DNA from: Streptomyces sp. TRM68367
Lineage (GTDB): Bacteria; Actinomycetota; Actinomycetes; Streptomycetales; Streptomycetaceae
Assembly: GCF_014495685.1 (NCBI RefSeq)
Contig: NZ_JACTVI010000016.1
Location: 1-64,000, forward strand
Reading direction: 5' to 3'
Length of the DNA stretch: 64,000 nucleotides
Position 1 is the stretch's first letter. The number at the start of each line of letters is the position of its first letter. This document shows positions 43,213 to 51,980 of this stretch, in pieces. The notes beneath the pieces are model-generated. The model saw only the letters and a list, made by a program, of their open reading frames with translations, made no database searches and was not told the DNA's origin. Both the position numbers and the translations under genes were made by a program.

Positions 43213-44697
43213 ATGACGGTGACAGAGGACGGCCCGCAGACCACGGACGAGGTGACTGCGCCCGCGTACGGTCCCGGCATCGCCCCCGAGCGCCTGGCCG
43301 TCTGCCTCAGCGTGCTCGAAGAACTAGACAAGCTGGACGTGGACCACCCCGACGCGATCAAGGTACGCCGGGCCACCTCGCACATCTACCGCAGCGTCAA
43401 GCAGCGCCGCCGCCAGCAGCGCCGGGCCGCCAAGACCGCCCACGACAAGGCGGTCACCGAGGCCACCGCCACCGGCTCCGCCGAGCGCGTCGACGACGAG
43501 ACCGAGGGCATCCTGCCCTCGTCGAAGATCGAGCCGGGCAGGATCGCGGGCGTACTCCAGCGCCCGCGCTCCTGCTACATCTGCAAGACCCGCTACGTCG
43601 AGGTCGACTACTTCTACCACCAGCTCTGCCAGAAGTGCGCCGCCGAGAACCGCGCCCGGCGCGAGGCCCGCACCGACCTCACCGGCAAGCGGGCGCTGCT
43701 CACCGGCGGCCGTGCCAAGATCGGCATGTACATCGCGCTCAGGCTGCTGCGCGACGGCGCCCACACCACCATCACCACGCGGTTCCCGAACGACGCCGTC
43801 CGCCGCTTCAGGGCCCAGCCCGACAGCGACGACTGGATCCACCGCCTGAAGATCGTCGGCATCGACCTGCGCGATCCCGCACAGGTCGTGTCCCTGGCCG
43901 ACTCGGTGGCCGCCGCGGGCCCGCTGGACATCCTGATCAACAACGCGGCCCAGACCGTGCGGCGCTCCCCGCAGGCCTACAGCGAGCTGGCCGCCGCAGA
44001 GTCCGCCCCGCTGCCCGCCGGTGAACTGCCCGCCGCCGAGGTGATCGGCACCTTCGGCTCCGGCGCGGTCGCCGCGCTGCCCGTGGCCGGGGGCGGCGCC
44101 TTGACCGCCCGGGACGTCACCGACCTCGCGCTCGTCTCCGGCTCCGCGTCCCTGGAGCGCATCGCGGCCGGTACGGCGATCGACGCGGGCGGGCTCGTCC
44201 CCGACCTGCACGACAGCAACAGCTGGGTGCAGACGGTCGAGGAGGTCACGCCGGTCGAGCTGCTGGAGGTCCAGCTGTGCAACTCGACGGCTCCGTTCCT
44301 CCTCATCAGCCGCCTGCGCCCGGCCATGGCCGCCGCCACGGCCCGCCGCACCTACATCGTCAACGTCTCCGCCATGGAGGGCGTCTTCGCCCGCGGCTAC
44401 AAGGGCGCAGGGCACCCGCACACCAACATGGCCAAGGCCGCCCTGAACATGCTCACGCGCACCAGCGCCCAGGAGATGTTCGACAAGGACCGCATCCTGA
44501 TGACGGCCGTCGACACCGGCTGGATCACCGACGAACGCCCGCACCCCGACAAGGTCCGCCTCGCCGAGGCCGGCTTCCACGCCCCGCTCGACCTGATCGA
44601 CGGCGCGGCCCGGGTGTACGACCCGATCGTGCGCGGCGAGGCGGGCGAGGACCTGTACGGCGTCTTCCTGAAGGACTACGCGCCGGGCAAGTGGTGA
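43213..44697 (+). CDS. Zinc-ribbon / short-chain dehydrogenase fusion protein
   Basis: 494 residues. Residues 20-110 are helical with a very basic stretch (SVKQRRRQQRRAAKTAHDKA). A zinc ribbon follows: Cys121, 124, 139, 142 (CYIC ... CQKC). From 157 an SDR fold begins with ALLTGGRAKIGMYIALRLL and INNAAQTVRRSPQAY. The usual YxxxK active site is altered: the sequence before the lysine reads HPHTNMAKAALNML, with Thr where Tyr is expected, although SAMEGVF supplies a serine. An insert of ~70 residues (240-310) splits the fold. ATG 43213 follows AGGGAAACGG. I know of similar long SDRs in actinobacteria but no assigned function. Confidence 0.85.
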   Translation: MTVTEDGPQTTDEVTAPAYGPGIAPERLAVCLSVLEELDKLDVDHPDAIKVRRATSHIYRSVKQRRRQQRRAAKTAHDKAVTEATATGSAERVDDETEGILPSSKIEPGRIAGVLQRPRSCYICKTRYVEVDYFYHQLCQKCAAENRARREARTDLTGKRALLTGGRAKIGMYIALRLLRDGAHTTITTRFPNDAVRRFRAQPDSDDWIHRLKIVGIDLRDPAQVVSLADSVAAAGPLDILINNAAQTVRRSPQAYSELAAAESAPLPAGELPAAEVIGTFGSGAVAALPVAGGGALTARDVTDLALVSGSASLERIAAGTAIDAGGLVPDLHDSNSWVQTVEEVTPVELLEVQLCNSTAPFLLISRLRPAMAAATARRTYIVNVSAMEGVFARGYKGAGHPHTNMAKAALNMLTRTSAQEMFDKDRILMTAVDTGWITDERPHPDKVRLAEAGFHAPLDLIDGAARVYDPIVRGEAGEDLYGVFLKDYAPGKW

Positions 44698-44890
44698 GGC
44701 CGGTTGTCCGCTGGTTCGTCGGCAGGGCGTCGGCCTACCGTGATGCGCGAGCGCCGGAGTGCCCGGTGCGCAGGTCATGTGTTCTTCGTGGTTCGATCCC
44801 AGGCAGGTCCGCCCGCGGGCCTGTCGCCCTGCCGGAGGGCACCGCGTTGCCGACGTGACCTCGGGCACCGCGGACGTGCATGCGCCGGGC

Positions 44891-45685
44891 TCAGGGCGCC
44901 TGCGTCCGCAGCCGCTCGTGCACCGTGTACGCCCCCGAGGTGTTCGCGGCCCGCACCCGTGTCCCGCCGTCCACCAGCAGGTCCGCCCCCGTCACCCAAT
45001 CGGCCGCGTCCGACGCCAGCCACAGCACCGCCCGCGCGACATCCTCCGGCTCCCCGATCCGCCCGAGCGGCAGCCCGGCCGCCACCTCGCGCTCGCCCGG
45101 CTCCCACACGAAGCGTGCCATCTCGGTGCGGACCAGGCCGGGGGAGACGGAGTTCACCCGCACCCGGGGCGCCAGCTCTCCCGCCAGCTGCCGGGTCAGA
45201 TGCAGCAGCGCCGCCTTGCTCGTGCCGTACGCGCCCACGTTCGGGCCGACGTGCCCCGCTCCCTCCGTGCACACGTTGACCACCGCGCCGCCGTGCTCGG
45301 CCAGCCACGCCCGCCACGCGCACTGCACCAGCCTCAGCGGCGCCTCCACGTTCACCGCGAACGCCGTACGCCACGCCTCGGGATCGGCGTCCATGAGCGG
45401 CCCGTACGGCTGGTTGGTCGCCGCGTTGTTCACCACGATGTCGATCCGCCCGAACGCGCGCAGCGCCAGCTCCGTCACCTCACGCGGATGATCCGGGTCG
45501 GCGACGTCCCCCGCGAGCCCGACACCGTCCAGCTCCCTCGCCGTGCGCCGCACCGCGCCGGCGTCCCGCGCGGTCACGCACACCCGTGCCCCCGCCGCGG
45601 CCAGTGCCGCTGCCACGGCGCGCCCGATCCCGCGCGTGGCCCCGGTCACCACCGCGGCCCTGCCCTCGAGCCCGTACGACGCCAT
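44891..45685 (-). CDS. Short-chain dehydrogenase/reductase (classical SDR)
   Basis: 264 residues. Cofactor motif VVTGATRGIGRAVAAALAAA, NNAAT, and active site with YGTSKAALLHLTRQLAGEL (YxxxK present). C-terminal IGEPEDVARAVLWLASDAAD and a slightly long tail. NAD(P)-dependent oxidoreductase of unknown substrate. ATG 45685 or GTG 45688 start. It is 28 bp from the HD-like gene in the same direction and may share its promoter. The 44698-44890 gap shows only possible hairpins. Confidence 0.9.
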   Translation of the reverse strand: MASYGLEGRAAVVTGATRGIGRAVAAALAAAGARVCVTARDAGAVRRTARELDGVGLAGDVADPDHPREVTELALRAFGRIDIVVNNAATNQPYGPLMDADPEAWRTAFAVNVEAPLRLVQCAWRAWLAEHGGAVVNVCTEGAGHVGPNVGAYGTSKAALLHLTRQLAGELAPRVRVNSVSPGLVRTEMARFVWEPGEREVAAGLPLGRIGEPEDVARAVLWLASDAADWVTGADLLVDGGTRVRAANTSGAYTVHERLRTQAP

Positions 45686-45713
45686 CACCGGCGTACCGTC
45701 TCATGACGAACCG

Positions 45714-46151
45714 TCAGTCAACAGCCCCGAGGCGGGAGTTGCGGGCCGCGAGCAGTTCCAGCACGGTGCGCCAGTCCTCCGGCACCCCCGCGTCGAACCC
45801 GGCGAGGCGGCCCTCCACGTCCGCCTGGCGGAGCAGGAGCAGGTCGTCGTCGGCCGGGGCGTACCCGCGCACCAGGGCGGAGACCCGCTCACCGAGCAGC
45901 GCCCGCACCGCGTCGGCCGCGTGGTCGGCGCGCCCCGCCGGGTCGCCGGGGCCCAGCAGCTGCCCGAGGGGACGCACCAGACCGGCCACCTGCAGCTCCT
46001 TGTCCGCGGGCCGGCTGCGGCGCAGCAGCGCGGCCGTCCGCAGCGCGTGATCGTGCGCGTCGACCGGGGTGCCGCCGGGGCCGGGTGCGTCCCGGGTGCC
46101 CCGGCAGGCGTACAGCAGATCCATCAGCTCCTCGACGCTGCGCAGCTCCAT
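45714..46151 (-). CDS. HD-domain-like protein lacking the HD dyad
   Basis: 145 residues. The sequence follows a small HD-superfamily protein: HDHALRTAALLRRSRPADKE, then KELQVAGLVRPLGQLLGPGD, and ADHAADAVRALLGERVSALV. Where relatives have His-Asp (V-H-D-I-G) this one has Arg60-Pro61 (VRPLG), so metal binding and phosphohydrolase activity are probably lost. ATG 46151 follows CGGGAGGACTGACGC, a normal ribosome-binding site, and the frame is intact, so it may be a non-catalytic, still-expressed relative. Upstream of and same direction as the SDR. Confidence 0.7.
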   Translation of the reverse strand: MELRSVEELMDLLYACRGTRDAPGPGGTPVDAHDHALRTAALLRRSRPADKELQVAGLVRPLGQLLGPGDPAGRADHAADAVRALLGERVSALVRGYAPADDDLLLLRQADVEGRLAGFDAGVPEDWRTVLELLAARNSRLGAVD

Positions 46152-46603
46152 GCGTCAGTCCTCCCGCGAGACAGCCGTTGCCGTACGGCAGCAGATCATG
46201 GTGAGCTTTCGATTCAGCCAACGGCACTTGAACTGCGTCACAGGGCGTCCATCCGGCGCTACGCCGTACGAGTGAAGCGCATATCCCCTGATACTTAACA
46301 GAGATGCGCAATTCACGGCAGGGAATGCGGGCGACTTGCAAAGTTAACCCATGTTTTCAGCCCCATCGAGCGCGCCCCCGCTCATTTGGTTAATCTGGGA
46401 GCCGACGGACAGCAGTACGGGGTCCTACCCACACCCATGGTCCGTCATGGGACAAGCCGGTACACAACGGCCTGATCTCGTACGAGTTACCGGCGCCACC
46501 GCGTCCGAACTGCTTTCGACTCAGACCCGAGCGGACGTCAGGCACCAGGCCGTAGAACTGGGTCGAGATGTCCCGAGGGTGACCGACACATAAGGAGTGC
46601 GCG
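46152..46603. other. Divergent promoter region upstream of the 57-aa peptide gene
   Basis: 450 bp, AT-richer than its surroundings, without coding sequence I can support. It holds promoters for the minus-strand HD-like/SDR pair and the plus-strand peptide gene. A GTTAACC (46343) and GGTTAAT (46388) form a spaced inverted repeat. No known operator recognised. Confidence 0.45.
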
Positions 46604-46777
46604 GTGACACCGGAGAAGACGAATCGCGAACAGCGCCCCAAGGAACGCCCGGAGCGCGCGGGCCGCCGGCCCGAGGAGATCGGCAGCCTCGACGTGTGGG
46701 CCCGCTCCGCCCCCATTCGCCTGGCGGGCTACGAGGACGACCTCGCCGAGCCCCACATCCTGCCCAGCGTCGACTGA
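46604..46777 (+). CDS. 57-residue peptide, conserved-looking, possible RiPP precursor or small regulator
   Basis: GTG 46604 is preceded by a perfect AAGGAG (46592-46597) with 6-nt spacing. The peptide has a charged N-terminal half (TPEKTNREQRPKERPERAGR) and a different C-terminal half: GSLDVWARSAPIRLAGYEDD followed by LAEPHILPSVD. No signal peptide, no membrane segment, no cysteine. The leader-like/core-like split, with Trp, Ser, Tyr and Asp in the second half, recalls a ribosomal peptide precursor, but no recognised modification enzyme lies next to it (only SDR, HD-like and GNAT). Downstream GNAT starts 58 bp later. I do not recognise the family. Confidence 0.62.
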   Translation: MTPEKTNREQRPKERPERAGRRPEEIGSLDVWARSAPIRLAGYEDDLAEPHILPSVD

Positions 46778-46835
46778 TTCCACGCTGCACCCCCTTCGCG
46801 ATCGCCGACGGCATGGGCGTGCGACACTCACGCCC

Positions 46836-47318
46836 ATGCTGATCAGGCAAGCAACGGCCGACGACTGGCCTCGCATCTGGCCCTTCTGGCACCGCATCGT
46901 CGCCGCCGGCGAGACCTACGCCTGGGACCCGGACACCTCCGAGGAGCAGGCCCGCGCCCTGTGGATGGCCCCGGCCAAACGCGTCTACGTCGTCGAGGAC
47001 GACACCGGCACGGTCGTCGCCTCCGCGTACCTCACCCCCAACTACGGCGGCCCCGCCGCTCGCATCGCCAACGCCGGCTTCGTGGCCGATCCCGATCACG
47101 GCGGCCGCGGCGTCGGCCGGGCCCTCGCCGAACACCTCCTGGCCGAGGCCCGCACCGCCGGCTACCGGGGCATGGTGTTCAACGCCGTCGTCGAGACAAA
47201 CCCGGCCGTACGCCTGTGGACCTCCCTCGGCTTCACCGTCCTCGGCACCGTCCCGAAGGCCTTCGACCATCCCCGGCACGGCCTGGTCGGCTTGCACATC
47301 ATGTACAGGGCTCTGTGA
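46836..47318 (+). CDS. GNAT family N-acetyltransferase
   Basis: 160 residues. Acetyl-CoA motif FVADPDHGGRGVGRALAEHL (Q/R-x-x-G-x-G variant) and NPAVRLWTSLGFTVLGTVPK at the C-terminus, as in phosphinothricin/amino-acid acetyltransferase-like GNATs. Near-leaderless or weak ribosome-binding site at ATG 46836. Possibly cotranscribed with the 57-aa peptide gene. Confidence 0.92.
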   Translation: MLIRQATADDWPRIWPFWHRIVAAGETYAWDPDTSEEQARALWMAPAKRVYVVEDDTGTVVASAYLTPNYGGPAARIANAGFVADPDHGGRGVGRALAEHLLAEARTAGYRGMVFNAVVETNPAVRLWTSLGFTVLGTVPKAFDHPRHGLVGLHIMYRAL

Positions 47319-47405
47319 CTCCGCGCGCCTCCATGTCCGGCCCGCGCACCATCACGGGCCGCCGCCCGGTGGGCACCAGGTGCGCGGAGAGTGCTTTCGC
47401 GTCGG

Positions 47406-48286
47406 TCACCGCGACACCACGGCACTGAGCAGGATGGCCACGGCGGCGCCCTGCTGCGGGTCGCGGTCCGGCTCACCGCTGACGATGTCCGCCGGGATCC
47501 AGATCGCGAGCGTCAGTGCCTCCGTGAGCACGCACAGGACAGCGAGGACGATCGCCGTGCGCGTACGGGCGAGCCGCCGCAGGGTCTGCATGCGCATCGT
47601 CGCCCAGGGACGCCGGGCGGGCGCCCTCTCCGGCGCCGTGACGAGCAGCCGGACCAGGGCCTGGTCGACGGCGCGTTCCGACGTCCCGACCAGCCGCAGG
47701 GCGGTCTCCCGCTGATCGGCGGTGAGCCCCGAGGTGACCCCGGTCAGCGCGAGGTCCGCGGCGTTCGTGGTGCGCTGCTCGGCGGTGAGGTGTGCGGTTT
47801 GGCCGCCCGCCTGCGTATCAGGTGGGTCAGGACGAGCAGCGCGGCGAAGCTCGCGTAGATGATGCCGGCGGCCGGCTGGTAGAAGTAGCCCGGCTCGTCC
47901 GTGACCTGCTTGCCGACCTCGTCGATGAAGAGCCCGAAGCCCACGCCTCCGACCCCGGCGGCCACCCTGCGGGCCGCCCGTCCGATCAGGCAGAGCGCGA
48001 GGAGCACCGCCGCCATCATCAGCAGTCCGCCCCACAGCATGTGGGTTATGTGCAGATGACTGTCGCCGCCCCCGCCCAGCTTGGGGTAGCCGGCCTGCGC
48101 CAGGAAGGCCCGGGTGGCCAGCACCGTGGCGATCCCGGACAACGCGAACAGGTTGACGTACGCGGCGGCGCCGGCGGCCCGCACCAGGGCGCGGGAGCGT
48201 GCGGTGCCGGCCCCGCGCGCAGTGCCGACTTCGCGCGCGGTGCCGCCCTCATGTGACGCACGAGGCGCACGTAATGGCCAAGCCAT
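47406..48286 (-). pseudogene. Frameshifted membrane protein with a TTA codon
   Basis: ATG 48286 follows AAGGAGGGGG. The first frame encodes helices [60 protein letters not shown] and [17 protein letters not shown]. Near 47820 a one-base change shifts the frame; the second frame continues with [20 protein letters not shown] and helix RTAIVLAVLCVLTEALTLAI to the stop at 47406. Codon 5 is TTA (ATG GCT TGG CCA TTA), the rare leucine codon read by the bldA tRNA. The frameshift may be a true mutation or a sequencing error. Function unknown. Confidence 0.7.
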
Positions 48287-48438
48287 GGTTCCCCCTCCTT
48301 GCCGGACCCCCGCGGGGGCCGGACTCCCGCAGGACTTCCAGCATGGCCCGGCGATCACGCCACCGTGATCCGGGAACACCCCGACCCGACCCTCACCCGT
48401 CCCCTAGGGCCAATCCGGTCCGGCTCCCGCCCGGCGGC

Positions 48439-49782
48439 TCAGTCCAGCGGTGCCGTCCGCCGCCACGGATGCCGCTGCTCCAGCTGCCCGGCCAGGTCCA
48501 GCAGCTCCGCCTCCGTCCCCGGACGGCCCACCAGCTGGACCGCGCACGGGGCGCCCGAGGGAAGGGTGCCGAACGGGACGGACATCGCGGGCCAGCCAGT
48601 CAGGTTCCACGGGGGTGTCAGGGGCGAGTACTGGGAGTTGGCCAGCACGTTGCGCAGCCAGCCCCGTTCGTGCCAGGCGGCGGCCTTGGGGGAGCGGCGG
48701 GCGAGTGTCGGCGTGAGGAGGACGTCGTACTCGGCGAAGAAGGGCTCAAGGCGGCGGCGCAGCTCCTCGCGGGCGGTGCCGGTGCGCACGGTGTTCACGA
48801 AGCGGCGGCCGATGGTGGCGTGCACCCGGGTGCGCCGGGGCAGCCGCCGCGGGTCCAGGCCGTCGGCGTCTACGGCCGTGCCCGCCGTCCAGTGGGCGAG
48901 CGAGGTGAGGGTCAGCGACGCCGGGTAGGGCGGGTCGGCGCGCCGTACCTGGTGGCCCGCCTTCATCAGCACGCCGGCCGCCTCGCGCGCGGCGGTGGCG
49001 TACGGCTTGCTGATGGTGACGCCGGCGACGGGGCTGCGCAGCGACACGGCGATTCTGCGCATGCCGGGCGCGTCCTGCCGTACGACCTCACCGTCGGCGA
49101 GGACGGACAGCAGCAGGCGGGCGTCCTCGACCGTGGTCGCGAGCGGGCCGTTCTCGGACATGCCGAACCAGTCGCCGTCGCTGATGCCCGCCGGGACCAC
49201 GCCGTGCCCCGGTTTGAGGGTGACCAGGCCGCAGTTGGCGGCGGGTATGCGCAGCGAGCCCATGCCGTCGTTGCCGAGTGCGATCGGCACCATGCCGGCG
49301 GCGACCGCGGCCGCGCTGCCGCCCGAGGAACCGCCCGCCTGGCGGGAGAGGTCCCACGGGTTGCGGGTGGTGCCCAGCACGCCCTCCGTGGTGCCGAAGA
49401 CGCACAGCTCCGGCACGTTCGTGAGCCCCACGACCACCGCGCCCGCCGCGCGCAGCCGGGCCACGGTCACGTGGTCCTCCCCGGCGGGCGTGTCCGGCGT
49501 GGCGGTGGTGCCCAGGCGCCGGGACTCGCCGCGCACGGGGAGGTTGTCCTTGACGGCCACGGGCACCCCGGCCAGCGGGAGTCCGGTCAGGTCGGCGCGG
49601 GCGGCCACCTCGTCCGCCTCGGCGAGCGCCCGCTCCGCCCGCACCGTGCGGAAGGCGCCGACGCGGTCGTCGAGCCGCTCGATCCGGGCAAGGTGCTCGG
49701 CCACCACCTCGCGGGGCTCGGCCCGCTTCTCGCGTACGGCGGCGGCTATCTCGACGGCGGTGCGGCCGACCCAGCTGGTCAC
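48439..49782 (-). CDS. Amidase (amidase-signature family)
   Basis: 447 residues. Ser-cisSer-Lys triad: Lys in VPVAVKDNLP and serines in RQAGGSSGGSAAAVAAGMVP, with the C-terminal TGWPAMSVPFG. It hydrolyses amides of unknown identity; the family includes GatA-like and indoleacetamide-type enzymes. GTG 49782 follows GAGGAG. Isolated gene; upstream lies the integrase-remnant region. Confidence 0.92.
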   Translation of the reverse strand: MTSWVGRTAVEIAAAVREKRAEPREVVAEHLARIERLDDRVGAFRTVRAERALAEADEVAARADLTGLPLAGVPVAVKDNLPVRGESRRLGTTATPDTPAGEDHVTVARLRAAGAVVVGLTNVPELCVFGTTEGVLGTTRNPWDLSRQAGGSSGGSAAAVAAGMVPIALGNDGMGSLRIPAANCGLVTLKPGHGVVPAGISDGDWFGMSENGPLATTVEDARLLLSVLADGEVVRQDAPGMRRIAVSLRSPVAGVTISKPYATAAREAAGVLMKAGHQVRRADPPYPASLTLTSLAHWTAGTAVDADGLDPRRLPRRTRVHATIGRRFVNTVRTGTAREELRRRLEPFFAEYDVLLTPTLARRSPKAAAWHERGWLRNVLANSQYSPLTPPWNLTGWPAMSVPFGTLPSGAPCAVQLVGRPGTEAELLDLAGQLEQRHPWRRTAPLD

Positions 49783-49943
49783 TCGGGCTCCTCGGGGTGC
49801 GGTGGGACGGGCGTACTGGCGAGTATGTCAGGAAGAACTGTGCACCGGAGCGGGCCGTACGTCGAGAGTGTCGTCCTTGGACACGAGGGTCATCCGACCA
49901 ATTGCTCAACTGCTCTGACTTGCCGCCTGATCTACGAGGTGCC

Positions 49944-49999
49944 GCCGCTGCCGCTGCCGCTGCCGCTGCCGCTGCCGCTGCCGCTGCCGCTGCCGCTGC
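49944..49999. repeat. Hexanucleotide tandem repeat (GCCGCT), about nine copies
   Basis: An almost perfect run of GCCGCT units covers 56 bp. In the plus-strand frame of the following integrase remnant it would read alternating Pro-Leu. Such runs expand and shrink by slippage. Confidence 0.9.
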
Positions 50000-50016
50000 G
50001 TCGCTCGTCGCTGCCG

Positions 50017-50246
50017 ATGCTGTTCCCGCTGGGCCGGGCCCTGACGAAGGGCAAGAAGGACCGCACGACCTGGGTCGGGTACGACGCGCTCGCCCGCATG
50101 CGCCAGTACATCGACCAGGACCGGTCTGCGTCGGCCGAGGGGTTCGTGTGGCGTCCGCCGTGGCGGTTGGGGGGGAGCCGCTGCACGTGGAGGCCCCGGG
50201 CTGGGAGGGCACCACGATCAACGGCGTGCGTAGCCGTGGGTGTTGA
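50017..50246 (+). pseudogene. Remnant of a tyrosine recombinase (integrase)
   Basis: One frame reads LFPLGRALTKGKKDRTTWVG and YDALARMRQYIDQDRSASAE, WRPPWR; after a frame change it continues GEPLHVEAPGWEGTTINGVR and stops. From memory this matches the middle of phage/plasmid-type site-specific integrases found in Streptomyces; the catalytic R-H-R-Y part is absent. The fragment is ~75 residues of an enzyme normally about 380-400. Confidence 0.6.
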
Positions 50247-50449
50247 CCTGATCGACCAGGGGACGTGTGTTCCTCCGAACGAGTGGCAAGGGGGCGCTCA
50301 GGGGCGTTCAGAACAAGGGTGTGTACTCACACGCGGGACATCACCTCCTGTGCGCCGCCCCTCACCCATTCGGCGGCTATATGCACCCATATGGCGCCCA
50401 TATCTTTGCAAAGGCACATCAGCTCATGGCGCTCTGTCCGGGAGGACCC

Positions 50450-51010
50450 ATGCCACATCTGCGTACACGCATCGCTGCCGTCATCGCGGCCAGCCTTCTT
50501 GCCGCCACCGCTACCGGTGCCGCCGTCAGTGCCGCGGCAGCCGCACCGCACCGCCCCGCCGTCGTCGCCGCTGAACCGCATGGAGGCATCGCCTACCTGC
50601 CATCGAACTTCGACCTCCAGCCGCTCGCTCCAAACAGCTGGCACAGCACCGGCCTGCAGGTCACGCTCCCCGAGGCCGGGACCTACGACCTCGACCTGGA
50701 CGTCCGCGGGCTGGTCGGCGCCGTCCCCCCGGTCACCGCCTGGGTCTCCGCCCAGCTCTACAACGTCACGGACAGCAAAGCCCTGCCGGACAGCGACCGG
50801 TTGGTTGCCCACCTGCGCGAACCCGTCCCCGCCCCAGGCGTCTACGTCGACAACCAGAGAACCGCACCGATGAGTGAGCGCATCACGGTCGACAAACCGA
50901 CGACCATCCGGCTGGAGGCCAGGCGGACCGGCGCAACGACGGCTTCCCGGATCATGTCTGACTCCAACGGCAAGACATCGTTCCGCTACGAGCGGGTCTT
51001 GCTGCCCTGA
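50450..51010 (+). CDS. Secreted protein of unknown function
   Basis: 186 residues. Signal peptide in residues 1-32 (RTRIAAVIAASLLAATATGA, cleavage after AAA). The mature protein looks like a beta-sandwich: NSWHSTGLQVTLPEAGTYDL, AWVSAQLYNVTDS, ITVDKPTTIRLEARRTG. No enzyme motif. ATG 50450 follows GGAGGA. Upstream, 50380-50407 has three CATAT elements (one as palindrome CCATATGG), possibly an operator. Intact in the middle of remnants. Confidence 0.75.
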   Translation: MPHLRTRIAAVIAASLLAATATGAAVSAAAAAPHRPAVVAAEPHGGIAYLPSNFDLQPLAPNSWHSTGLQVTLPEAGTYDLDLDVRGLVGAVPPVTAWVSAQLYNVTDSKALPDSDRLVAHLREPVPAPGVYVDNQRTAPMSERITVDKPTTIRLEARRTGATTASRIMSDSNGKTSFRYERVLLP

Positions 51011-51096
51011 TCTGACGCCTACCTGACGGGTCCGGAGGCCGGCGTCACTGCCTGAGATGACACGCCGTCGAGTAGTACACGGCCTTCGGACTCGCT

Positions 51097-51776
51097 GAGA
51101 TCCTTCGCCGACTCCATGCGCCGGTACGGCCTCAAGACCGGCGTCTACTCCCCGGGCGACGAGAACCAGTACCTGCACGGCCTGTACGCCAACGGCAGCC
51201 CGCACAGACCGCGTGGTCCCGGCACCCGGTCGAGGGCGACGACCGGGTGCCGGGCCGCACGTTCACCCTCCCTGCCACCGACTACGGCGCCCACGTGCTC
51301 AACCAGCTCTACGAAGTCCTCACCGAGTACGGCCCCGTCGACGAGGTCTGGGCCGCAACTCCGTGCTGCTGCTCAACGTCCCGCCGGATACCGACGGGTT
51401 GCTGCCCGCCGCCGACGTGGCGCGGCTGCGGGAGTTCCGTGAGCGGGTCGACAGGGAGCTGCCCGAGGACCTGGCGCGCGGCGGCCGGACCAGTGCGGCG
51501 CCGGGGCGGGTCACCGTCGACCTCGGCGCGGACCTGGAGGCGGACCGGATCCGGCGGGCGGAGGACATCCGGTACGGGCAGCAGGTGGAGGGCTTCGTGG
51601 TCGAGGCGTTCCGCGACGGCCGCTGGGCGGAGGTGACGCGGGCCGGCGTGATCGGCGCGAGCCGGATCCTGCTGCTGGCAGCTCCCGTGCGGGCGCGGCG
51701 GTGGCGGGTGCGGGTGACGGCGGCCCGAGGGGCCGTACGGATCGCGGAGTTCGGGATGTCCCGGTCCCGGGTCTGA
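51097..51776 (+). pseudogene. Remnant of a GH29 alpha-L-fucosidase
   Basis: Three frames in succession: FADSMRRYGLKTGVYSPGDE with NQYLHGLYANGS; then GDDRVPGRTFTLPATDYGAH with NQLYEVLTEYGPVDEVW; then RNSVLLLNVPPDTDGLLPAA and a beta-sandwich tail to the stop at 51776. These are blocks of GH29 fucosidases, with the part between EVW and the NSVLLLN block deleted. It lies 0.7 kb from the start of the L-fucose regulator gene, so it may once have supplied fucose. Confidence 0.72.
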
Positions 51777-51913
51777 GAGTTCCCAACGGACCGCACTCGC
51801 TCGCGGTGGAGGTCTGGGGTCCGAACTACGAGAAGTTGGTGGCGCCGGGCAAGACCTGGCTCGGATCCGCCGGCAAGATCGACGGCGCGTTCTGCACCGG
51901 GCGGACCTGCTGA
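51777..51913 (+). other. Short coding-like tail, unidentified
   Basis: Immediately after the fucosidase stop a frame reads VPNGPHSLAVEVWGPNYEKL and ends KIDGAFCTGRTC at 51911-51913. It resembles the C-terminus of a secreted protein but is too short to name; probably another gene fragment. Confidence 0.3.
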
Positions 51914-51980
51914 CCGCCGCACAGGTCCTTCCGGGGCGGACGAGGGCCCCGGAGCAGTGGCCGGATGCCGAACGGTGGGT

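Noticed and set aside
44760..44850. tRNA-like sequence (GGTTCGATCCC)
   Set aside because: A T-arm-like string occurs at about 44790-44801, but no acceptor, D or anticodon stem can be built around it.
49944..49999. GCCGCT repeat as a CRISPR array
   Set aside because: Continuous hexamer without spacers; a simple tandem repeat.
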